A stretch of 64,000 nucleotides of DNA, from assembly GCA_013400975.1 (NCBI GenBank), contig WBMZ01006340.1:124001-188000 (forward strand), written 5' to 3'. Of this stretch, positions 45,023 through 55,500 are shown one piece after another; position 1 is the first letter of the stretch; each line of letters starts with the position of its first letter. Below the pieces are notes generated by a model that was given only the letters and a program-made list of their open reading frames with translations, was not told where the DNA came from and did not search any database. The stretch is from Atrichornis clamosus (taxonomy: Eukaryota > Chordata > Aves > Passeriformes > Menuridae). A program made the position numbers and the translations under genes.

Positions 45023-48000
45023 CCAAACAAAATAAAACCAGGGAAAACTCTGATTGTTAGTGTGTAATACAGAGTGATCATCCTAAAAACTGGGGAGATG
45101 TATTCATGTTGCTAAGGCTTCTTTCAGACACCAGAGTCGGTTCCTCATCCATAGTCAGGACAGCAATTTTAGAATTCAGCAAGATCAAGCACAAAGCACC
45201 AGAGAAGTGGGAGAAGAGACTTTCCTGGAAAAGAGCTGATTGAAAATTCCAGGCATTCAGTGCCACCAGTTGTTTTTCAGTTGCACATGAAATAAGTGGG
45301 GTCAGATTTTTCATCACTGTGCCCCGGGCACTGAGAAACAGAAGCAAAGCTTCCATACAGAAGGACAAGAGTTACATCAGCCCGTAGCCAGGGCTGGAGT
45401 TTTTCCTCTCCTTTCAGCAGCAAAAACCCACTCCTGAGATGTTCCTAGAAGCACCTGCTCACAGCCATAAGGACAGGGTAGAACATATTTGCAACAAAAG
45501 ATGACCACGTCACTCTGTTCTTTGCTCCAGAAGGGTCAAGAACAAGCTGCACAAGTGCCAGGCTGTTCAGAGATTTAAAAAGCAACACGGCTCTTGCAAA
45601 TCGCTCTGGTGTCCAGAACAAAGCCATCCAGAGATGTGCTCCAGCCACGCTCCCAGCCTCCAACTGTTCCACAAAACCAATTAAAGGGCTAAAAACTTAT
45701 CAGGACCTGCAGTCCTTGTATATTTTTGGTTCAGACCAGCTTGAAAGGGACAGTTTGAAGGACTTGGGGGCATGAGGGACTAGAAAGCCTTATCCAGAGG
45801 TACAAAGGATTAGTTTATGGGACAGTAATTACTTTGCAGCAAAGGACATTAATTTGAAGTTAGTAGGGTTCAAGATATTTCATTATTCATCGTGCACCCC
45901 GTTTACAATAATATAATTTCAAAGTGATGGATTCAAATTTACGCAAGTGATGCTGGAATGGGACAGAGAAGAGACTTGCTAAGTTTTATGGGCATAAAGA
46001 GATCCATCAATTTTGAATGTAAAAAGTCATTACAAAGAGAGAAAATATTTTAGCTGTCAATCCGGCTCTACTGCTAAGGGAATAATTCCATGGGATACAG
46101 GAGCTCTGAAAAACCACCCATCCTTGCTGGATGCCCTGCAAGGACACCGCAACCAGTGATGTTGTGCCTTCCCACCTCCTACCCATGGAATGTCCCATGC
46201 CTGTCCCTCTGTGACAACAGGGAAGGACAAGGTGGGCACAACAAGGGACAGGAGGGCCCATCTCCTTCCACTGTGGAAACACAACACTTCTGTGTCCATC
46301 ACCAGAACTGACTGTGGGACCTCTGCCAGCAACCCCACCAGCCAGGCCAGTCCCAAGCTGGGAAATCTGTCCAGCTATATGGCCAGAGGATTTTGTGGTC
46401 TGATCTGAAACCCACTGGAGTCAGCAACAAGAGGGGGTTAAGGATCTGCCACCTACAGCAAACTGGTAAACACTAAACCTCTCCCTTTCCCAAAAGGAAA
46501 CCTTCCCACTGGCAAAAGGAAAAGCTCTTTCCAAAGGCAAGTGACACCTGAAAAAGCAGCTACACAGGGGATTGGCCAGGTTATCACCCCAGAGACTGCA
46601 GGAAGGATGAATGTGCTGGGAAATTTCCCTTGCACACAAAATCATTACTGAGAGAGGAAAGAGGAGGATCCCTGGGAGCTCCCTCATCTCCCCATCACAC
46701 TCTCCATGCAGAATTTGGCACACCAGTGCCATAGGTTCCAGTAACACACACAGAGCCCACAGGAAGAGCAGCACCACAAACTGTAGAGCCCAAACCATTG
46801 CAACAACTTCAGAAGGGATGAGTAAAGAGCAGGAAGAATAAAATATCTGTGTAGATTTGCACCAGAATTGAATTCCCCTGTCAGTCACACAGGTCAGCTC
46901 GAGCCAGACAGGGTTTGCATCTCCCCTTGGGAGCATCCAAGCATTAACCCAAACCAACTGCAGCTTGCAGGATCACATGGCTAAGAATGTGTTGCCTCTC
47001 CAAAAAGAGTCCCAAAAATGGCATTAGACTTGCTATTAAAACAATGTAGAGAACATGATCCTACCTCAGCAAGAATAGAAAAAGAGGAGCTATTTCCTGC
47101 TAACGATTTGGTTCCAAGAAAACTTGGAATATGTGCTTAACGTTTCAGACAGCTTTTCCTATGCCTGCTAAGCACTTCTGCTTGAAACAAATATAAACCT
47201 AATTTCATTTTATATATACCAACAAAATGCAAATTACTAGAGCAATAGTCTGGAGTCTTCATCCTTTATCTCATCTGTATCCCAGGCTCCCCACTTGCAA
47301 ACGATGAATGTCTGCTCATGGATGCTCTATTTTTTTTCAACCAAATAACTTCTGCCACATTGTGTTTCTTTCCTGCAATATAAATAATGTTCACTTAACA
47401 GTGAATGCATTAGAGAACTATGTTTCCATTGAGTTGTCATTTCCAGAAATATTCTTCTTTTGGGTAGAAATTTTCCATTCTCAGTCTCAGCTGAAGAACA
47501 GTTTCTCTCCCCACTTATTTCTATTTTTTCAGAATATCTTGCTCTTATTTTTAATTTTAAAGTACCAGTAATATCTCCCAGTAAGAAATTCAGTGAAAAC
47601 ACAGACTTTTTCCCAACCTGTAACTAGACCTTGATTTGGGGCTATTTAGAACCCATCTGGCAAACAGCTGAATTTCTGAGAGCAGGTCAGTAGTGTTAAG
47701 GTGCATCTTTCACTGTAACCTGTGCAAAGCATCAGGAACAGCACAGGGGAGAGGACGGAAAGAGGAAGAGTTCACCCAGAGGAAGAACTCCCAAGATTTC
47801 CACATTGTGGCAGAGGGGAAAGCAAAACACTGCAACAGCTCCTGAGCAAGGTGTAAACCCATCTTTGAATGGGGGAAGAGGTGGAGACAGGGGAAATTCT
47901 TCCCTTACTTTATTGACTTTTGTCCTTTTCAAGTATTTAGACAACTCTCAGTTTGGACAACTGAAACCAAACCGGTTTCACAAAGAGGAAAGAGCTTTTA

Positions 48001-48904
48001 TTCAAAGTTCTCACACAATTCCTTTCTTACTTTTTCCCTCCACAACTCAACGTGAAAACCAACTGGCTTTTGCCAGCTTAAATAAACACAAGAAATCCTC
48101 CCCATCACACAAAGACACGCTCAGCTTATGGCTTTTGTCTCCCTTGCTCCTCCTGAAAGAGCACAGGATCTAGGCCAGCAGCTTCATCCACTTCCCAGTC
48201 CTAAAAATAAACAGCGTTTGTTCCTTGCCCCTTTTGCTTCACAAGATCTAAGATGTTAAATATTCAAAAAATCCACATATAGAAACCTGATTCATCTCAA
48301 TTATTCTTGGACATTTTCCTCCTAAAGTACATATATACCAAGTAAAGAAATAATACCACGAAGTTTGCTCCTCCACAGCACAGCTCTAGCACCAGCAACT
48401 TTAAAAATCACTTTTCCCTAACAGATGGCAAACAGGGCTCAATGCTGGGATGAGTGGTGGAAGGTTTCAGATGAGCATTCAGTACAAGTTGCATAAACTG
48501 TCAGCTTTAAGCTAAAACGTCCACTAAGACGTTCTTTGCCACCATCACCTACATGATTTTTTCTTCCTGTATGAGTCTACACGTCATGAGATGAGAAGTA
48601 CAGGAAGTTACCAACAGACTCAAAGCCACACACTCCCACCTCCTTTTATTGCTTAGAGTTTCCTACTTTCAGGTGAAGTTTTCTAGGGGGTGTCTGAGCC
48701 CCTTCCTAAATCAAGGAAAACCATAAGAAAACTCCAATGTGAGTTTATGTGAAGCCCTAGAAATCTTCCAGTTTGGATTGGTGCCCTGAGACTTGACAGG
48801 GAATAAGCCCATCCAGGAGAAACGAGCCCACTGCTGTTCCGAAAAACAGGCTTTGAAAGTATTAAGTGAAAATTAATGGTTAGTTTTGTCTTTGATATTC
48901 CTAT

Positions 48905-49020
48905 ACCTCCCTTTGCACCATAAAATAAGAAACATCAAAGTCTATCTCACAGGGGTGTTGTGAAATTGAGTTAATGTTGGTGTGAAGCACTCAGACTGTA
49001 GCAATGAACTCCATAAAAAA
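48905..49020 (+). repeat. Ancient amniote interspersed repeat 3' part (L2/L3/MIR-like)
   Basis: ATCTCACAGGGGTGTTGTGA, AATTGAGTTAATGTTGGTGT, GAAGCACTCAGACTGTA and ACTCCATAAAAAA match, in order, the pattern CTCACAGGGGTGTTGTGAGG, TTAATGTTTGTAAAGCGCTT, GAGACTGTATGATGGCACTATA seen in ancient LINE/SINE tails shared across amniotes. Such elements stopped moving long before birds diversified, so a preserved copy may be exapted. Confidence 0.55.
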
Positions 49021-49793
49021 CGGGCCTGGAAGGAAATGAAGATTCCCATGTTCAGCCCACGGTTTGAACAAGACTGTAAATAAGACTTAGGGCTGTGCAC
49101 TGAACAATAAAGATGGCAAATGAGATTAGAACAAGCCCTCCTGCCACCTCAAACAAAGCTGGAGGAGTGGGGGTGATCAAAGAGCAGCCAGGCAGGTTCA
49201 TGCCAACATTACCCCGTTGCCAACAAATTGCTGAGCAGAAAATGGGTTTGGGGCACTGAGTCTGCTTTGCAACAGGACAAGTCACTCTGGGGATGAACCT
49301 GCTGCCTGGTGGGATGTCCCTGCTCCAGGATTATCCCCAGTGAGCATCTGTATGCTCCCAGGAAGGTCATCTCCTCCCCATCCATGACACGGGTCAGGAT
49401 GAGGCAGACCAGGAGCCTTCCTCCCTACGTGCTGCACCCCACACGAGCAAAGCCCTGAGAGCAAACAGAGCTGGGACAGGATCACCACATGTGTGCTGCA
49501 AGCACAGGCTGGAAAGGCTCGGGGACAGGAGTGTGTGGAGGGGCAGGTTAATGTTTGACAGAGTGAGGAGGCCTCGTGCACCCCGGGAGCACAGGATTAA
49601 CCTGGTCCATCCCACCGGGCACCTGAGCTGACCTCACCCCGTCCCTGTGCTCTGTCACCCGCCTCCCACCCTCGCCACAGATCAGCACAACCAAGGGCTT
49701 TCCATCAGCGCTGGGCAGGGCAGGGTGGCTCAGAGCTGCGCAGCTCCTCAGCTGATGCGAACCCATAAAATTCCCCCTGGAGTTGGCACTCGA

Positions 49794-50264
49794 GGGCTGT
49801 GTCCAGTTCTGGGCTCTCACTGCAACGAAGACATTGCGGGGCTGGAGGTGTCCAGGGAAGGGAACAGAGCTGGGAAGGGGCTAGAGCACCAGGAGAGGCT
49901 GAGGGAGCGGGGAAAGGGGCTCAGCCTGGAGCAAAGGAGGCTCAGGGGGGCCCTTCTGGCTCTGCACAAGCCCCTGACAGGAGGGGGCAGCCAGGGGGGG
50001 TCGGGCTCTGCTCCCAGGACAAAAGGAAATGGCCTCAAGCTGTGCCAAGTTTTAGCTTGGACTTCAGGAAGAATTTTGTCACAGAAGAGGTGGTTAAACA
50101 TTGGAAGGGGTTGCCCAGGGAGGTGGTGCAGTCCTCATCCCTGGAGGTGTCCAAGGAATGACTGGACATGGCACTCACTGCCATGGTCTCGTTGACAAGG
50201 TGGAGGTTGGTCAAGGGTTGGACTTGATGATCTCAGAGGTGTTTTCCAACCTAAATGATTCCGG
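49794..50264 (+). mobile_element. CR1 LINE 3' fragment, sense orientation, about 470 bp
   Basis: Longest CR1 copy in the window. Sense order: GTGTCCAGTTCTGGGCTC, GAGCACCAGGAGAGGCTGAG, CAGCCTGGAGCAAAGGAGGC, AGGACAAAAGGAAATGGCCT, TTGGACTTCAGGAAGAATTT, GTTGCCCAGGGAGGTGGTGC, GGTTGGACTTGATGATCTCA, and a tail TTCCAACCTAAATGATTCC. GTGTCCAGTTCTGGGC and GGAAATGGCCTCAAG lie in the C-terminal reverse-transcriptase coding part. It belongs to the older group with the CTTGATGATCT end, like 2098-2427. Frames are open in patches but not through the domain. Confidence 0.95.
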
Positions 50265-51469
50265 GATATATCAAAATACCTCCAGTGACCACAACTTCGG
50301 AGTGCAACCCTAAAATTAGCCTAAGTAAGTTCACGTTCAGCTTCTGCAGGTTGGGCCATCACTCCACCAGCAAGCACAGTGCAGTCTGGAGGACTTATTA
50401 ACAGAAAGATATTTCATCCAAGGACTGCATATTTAAGGATGCTCTGACTCTCTGCTGGTCCCCATCTGCCCTGGAACTGAGTAGCACCAGCAGCATGAGA
50501 GAAATGTTTTGCTGGATAGTTTTTACTGAAATCCCCCACACACATTCCCCCCTAGATTTACGTCAATCACAACACTTGAGTAACTCAAGCCAAGTTTGCC
50601 CCAGCCTTTCCCTGGAGAAAGGGAACATGGAGAACATTTTTTTTGCCAACACTGTTAAACTGAAACCTTTAGATTCCGGTGTTTTCTACTTGAAAGGATG
50701 TCACAGTTTAATTTCCCAAATAAAATTGAAGTTAAAAAAATTAAAACTGAGAACATTAAAAGCTCAAAATCGTCTTAATCCAGATTAGACAAAAACATTA
50801 CTCCTCATTTTACCCAATTGTCTTGCCTTTTTAATCTGCTTTTCATTGAAACTCAGTTCTATCAGTACTTCTGCGTGGTATGAAACAATTTCCTTGATTT
50901 TTCAACGCTAGAAGCAAGCTGAAATCACAGTTATTTGCACAACCAAAGCAGTTGAACCACATACATTTCCATACCTCTCAGACTGCTAAATTTAACGAGT
51001 TAATTGTGTGGGGAGAAGAGGGGAAGTGTACAAAAGGCTGCACCTGGCGGCAGCCAACCATCATCTCTCCTTGCTCCAGGAGCAGCACTGGAGCCCTCTG
51101 AACAGTCTCTCCATCCTTTCATTCACCTGCACGATGCTGGAACAGGATCTCAGCCTGCACATTTTGTCCTCATCTTAAATCTACGTTTGAAAAACTACAA
51201 CAAGTCAAAAAAAAAAAAGGAGAAAGCTGAGAGGTTTAATTACTTTTATCCCTGTCTGAGAGGCGCTTTCAAGTATAGCCAGGGTTCCTGGAATTGCAGT
51301 CCCAGTGCCAGGGAGAAAATGAACAGCAAGAGACAGGCTAAAAAAATCCCCAGCTCCCGGATATTTGCCTGAAACACAGCTCGTTTCCAAGAACGCGGCA
51401 CTGTGAAGTCTGGCTGGGGCTGGTCTCCAGCAACGCCCTTCCCATCGCTCTGCTCCAAGGTTACACCGA
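50265..51469. other. AT-rich unique DNA upstream of the CpG island
   Basis: No gene was recognised. 50.6-51.0 kb is AT-rich (AAAAAAATTAAAACTGAG, TTTTTAATCTGC). An A12 run is at 51207-51218. GC content rises sharply after about 51.28 kb. Confidence 0.55.
51207..51218 (+). repeat. Homopolymer A tract, 12 A
   Basis: Twelve adenines after AAGTC. Low-complexity sequence about 260 bp before the CpG island. Confidence 0.88.
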
Positions 51470-51870
51470 GCCTGGGCTCCGGGGTTTACGGATCCCCCGC
51501 ACACGCCCAGACGCGGCTCGGGCCGGATGAGGTGGGAAGTGGCAAGAGGTGGGGTTTGTGCTGCGGGATTTAATGAGAGCGCAGCGGGAGAGGCTCCGCA
51601 TCCGGCACAGGCTGCGCGCAGGAGCCGGGTACCTAAGGGAGGAGCTCCGGCAACACCCGCCCGTGTCTCGGGAAAGGCACCGCTCTCCGGCCTCACATTC
51701 CAAGAGCAGGCTGAACACCCCAAGAGTCATTTCCACCAAGTCACCTTCGCAGGGTCTGCAGCACCCGCCGTGCGCCAAGCCCCGGCCGCTCCGCAGGCGG
51801 CACGGGCGACGGGCGGCGGTGCCAAGGCAGGGCAGGCAGCCCCTGGAGCTCACGTGCCGTCCGAGATTCC
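51470..51870. promoter_or_regulatory. CpG island, candidate promoter
   Basis: Across 51481-51900 I count roughly 38 CpG in 420 bp at about 60-65% GC, giving an observed/expected ratio near 0.85-0.9. Its surroundings are CpG-depleted, and no other stretch of similar length in the window comes close. It contains Sp1-type GC boxes on both strands (CACCCGCCCG near 51655, CGGGCGGCGG near 51810) and an E-box CACGTG at 51851-51856. No TATA box is obvious, which is normal for island promoters. CpG islands mark most vertebrate promoters, so this may drive a gene or non-coding RNA on either strand. No exon with a clear splice donor could be identified. Confidence 0.65.
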
Positions 51871-52520
51871 AGCCCTGGGATGCTGAGGGTGACCAGACAC
51901 CGAGTGAAGCCCTTGCACAGGATGCAGCTCTGCTGAAGGGTACCAAATCAGCACTTTTGTACCTGTCGCCTGTGTCAGTGCTTCAGCCACGGCTGCGGGT
52001 GGCTCTTTTTAACCTGCATTTTGTGAGTCCTTCAGTTCAAGGCACGCAGAGAAACCAGGTGGATGCTCACCCCACTTCTACCAGTGTTTTAAAGATTTTA
52101 CTTGGTTTGGTTTTGCTCAAGACCCTCTTTTGTAAAGAGGAAGACAGACTTAAATATGACCTCATGGGTCTGGGCATGATGAGCTCTTGTCACAGACACA
52201 AATTCGTCCTGGACAAGGGGCAGCACCCAACACTTGGAGCATTCCCTTGGAGCACTCCCTGCAGCTCCCAGACACCCATGCACTGCCTGGCACTTGGATG
52301 CAAACACCACAGGCCTCTGCCTCACGGCTCCATCCCTCAGGCCACCCTCCTGCAGCTGAGCTGCCCACGCAGCATTTGGAAGCACGGGCACGAGGCAGCT
52401 GGATCTCACAGATCCCTTTCTACAAACATTCCTGCCAAAAAAAGAGCCGAAAGTCTCAAAGTACAATGGAACGTGCACAACAGAAACACACACACCAAGG
52501 CCCTGTCTCTGCCCTGGTGA
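51573..52520 (+). other. Unassigned open reading frame of 315 codons, coding status doubtful
   Basis: The longest stop-free frame in the window begins inside the CpG island and continues about 650 bp past it, ending in TGA. The first ATG is at 51573. Upstream codons are open but start with GTG, not a normal eukaryotic start. The initiation context is poor (T at -3, A at +4). The first 100 residues are rich in Arg, Pro, Gln and Ala, as expected from translating a CpG island. The rest has no domain, transmembrane helix, signal peptide or repeat that I recognise. Three other frames over the island are also open, which points to scarcity of stops rather than selection for coding. Confidence 0.15.
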
Positions 52521-55500
52521 AGTTGCTCTGTCCCTCTCCTGGGCTTTCTTCACCCCAAATCACTGTGGCTTCTATAAGCTCCTTCCCAACCCCACCTGAA
52601 TCCCTCATCCTAGTGCCACAAGGCTTCAGGTAGAGCTTTCCCCAGCATATTCACAACAATCCCAGCTCCAGTCACGCATCCCACACCAGTAGCAGGGCCA
52701 AAGCAGTGCCACCACTGCCAAACACGAGCTGTGCAGGGAGGCAAGTGGCTCTCTGCCCCTCCAGCACAGCCCCGAGCTGGGGGCACCCATTAAATCCCAC
52801 CCCACAGAAGGGGCAGTGGACAATGACCTCTCAGTCCCACCTTTATACAAAGTCCTGAGCAATCTTACAACCAGGCTCCCCCTTCCAAGCACCTCTCCTG
52901 CAAGGACATCAAACCTCTCTCTGTCACCATCTTCTTTCCACGGATAAGGATCCTCTTTCACAACCTACATTTACAGTCAGTGCAACAACCAAGCAGCCAT
53001 GGACAGGTTCTCTCTCTTGCTCCTCTTGTATCTCCAGACCCTTTGTCACTTGATAATCTCATGGGCACTCTGCAGTGTCAGCAGCAGTCAGTACCAGACA
53101 CCTCTAAGGTGCAGATATTGCTGTGCAGAGCTGGATGAGCAAGGCCTGGAGGAGCTCTTAGTGGTGCTGTGGTGATTTTAGGCAAGCAGTCCAACATCAT
53201 CTACACCAGGGCAAGGGAATTCCTCCCTCCTAACCCCCCTGGCAGTGGCTTTACACCACGGTGCCTGGCACTGAGCCCCCTGACAAGCTCAGCTTCTGCA
53301 GCCATGACAACATCAGAGACCAGGTTCAGTCCACAAAGAAAACTGGGAAGATCAAGAGGAATTAAAGGGCTGCAGCACCAAGGACCCTGTTCTGCAAAGT
53401 CACTTTCCTTGATCCTATCCATATTTCAGCACATCTCCAACTGAGCCCCATTAATGTAATTGATTCTTAATGGCATTCTCAAAGAAACCATGTGAAGATT
53501 TTAACAGGCTATTAGATGGAAATTAAGCCTCACCCAGACCTTCCTCCCGTGGAACAAAGGTTTCCAAAGATGCAGGGGGGCTATTCCATTCCTGCTAATG
53601 GACAAGAAGGTACTACATTGACCTGAAGAAAAGGGACACCAAATCTGCATTTTCCACCCTACACAGCCTTGATCCCACCAGAGGTTTGTCATTACAAGGA
53701 AAGGGTTTCTCATCCTTCCCACACAGGCAAGATCAGAGGGCAGCCCTAGAGGGGTCAGTAGCAGAAGTTCTGTTTGATCAGTTGGAGGTCTTCCAGGTTT
53801 CAAAAAGAAAAATAAAATACAAGCCCTGTTTGCTTTTGTTCCCTGGGCACTTTTGTGCCAAGCAGGCATCGACTGATTGCTCAGATGTGGCCTTTGAAAC
53901 CCAAAAAGCTGAACCTGGCCCGTGGTCACAATCGATGGCTCCAGCAGTGCTGCTCCCCTGGGGAGGCTTCTGCTGCAGGAAACCTTTGCAGCTCCATCCT
54001 TCTCCAGTGGAAAGGAGCAAACACTCCCAAGTTCTCCCTTCAATTCATGAGCCACATCTTTAGAAGATCTACCCGTGGCTCCAGCAATTCAAAGGCAGGG
54101 CTTTATCCTGAAGAGTGACTTTGCCACAGAGAACATTCCTCTTTCTCCATTCAGCCACCTCTGCTCCATCCAAGGTGGAGCCCCTCAGTTTTATGCTGCA
54201 ACAAGACAGTGACAACACTTGTGGACCTTTTGACTCAAAGCACACCACCTCCCCCAAAGGTCCAATCCTGCCTCGGGTTAGAATCTGACAGACACCCACA
54301 GTTGCAGTTTCTTGTGTGCCACGCCATGGATTTAACACATTCCCCGTGGAACACGAACACTGAGCTCCGTGCAAGAGTCTCCCACTCACTGTGAGTGAGC
54401 AGCTGCATTTCTAGAAGATTATGCTGTTGCCATCTATTTTACTTCTGATTCAAATTCCCCACACTTCATTTCAACGGTTTTAAAGACTTATTTTTACTTC
54501 TTTTGAGTCGTTTTAAACTCACTACTTTTCAATACTGACAACCAGCCTCCTTCACGAGTACGGTACAAAGTCAGGTACCAGCACTGACTTCATTTTTAAA
54601 GAGGTAGAAGTGGAAATAAAGAGAAAAGCAGCAGCCTAAATTCCTTTATTAGGCAAAGACTAGAAAAACAGGACACCCAAAATCCCACTCCACTGCTCAG
54701 TCTGCTACACAAGAGAACCAGAACGCATTATCCTGGATCTGCCTCAGTCACAGCATTAGCTGCTGCCATAGTCTCATATTCTTCCATGCCTTCCAATTAA
54801 AACAGGAAATTGGATCATGCCAAGCTTCCTTTGTCTTTTTCAGCCCTTGTGAAAGGCAGGGGTTACCATAATTCTGTCCCTGTTATAATTAGCTTAATGT
54901 TGTAACCTAGGAGTGAAAAAAACACAGTGTTCTCATATAAATAGACTTGGATTGGTCTTGTCTGTACAACTGGTAGCCAAGTTGAGCATTTCCAAATCCT
55001 CTTATATTGCACCTAACCAATTCTAGTACTTTATTGATTATAATAGAAGAAATTTAAAGAAGTCCAGGATTCATCCAGCCAGTCTGGGAGGTAAGTTTGG
55101 GCACAGAACTTCAGGAATTTGGAATGCTTCTGCCCAGGAAGGGGGTAAATAAGGTGGAGATTTAGCATCAGAAGACAAGAAAGGTAAAATTTTCTATTTC
55201 AGCACATTTCTCAGGGTAGACATAAGCTGCATAGATCTGTGATGAGGTTATAGATGTTATCAGCTAAATGTTTTTGGACTGATACAGCATCACTTATTTG
55301 GGAGCACGTGGATATGACCTTTTGAAAAGAATGGGATTAAAAGGAAATGTAAGGAGTTTGCTGGATTTCAGTCTTTGTGCAGCAGCCATCGCAGGCAGGA
55401 TGCAAAGGTCCATGTCGTTATCAAGCCAAGACTTCATCCCATCTCTTCTCCAGACCTAATGACCGTATCAAGAGAGGTGTTACCCATCTGCCCCCAGCCA

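Larger units (their letters stand above)
44021..49793. other. AT-richer unique DNA
   Basis: No gene was recognised. Two ancient-repeat relics are listed separately. An A11 run lies at 45012-45022. Around 47,130-47,600 the DNA is AT-rich and contains an exact octamer ATGCAAAT (47227-47234). 44.6-44.8 kb contains TATTTAAATTTTAAATAG, an AT palindrome-like site, and several TAAT cores. Confidence 0.5.
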
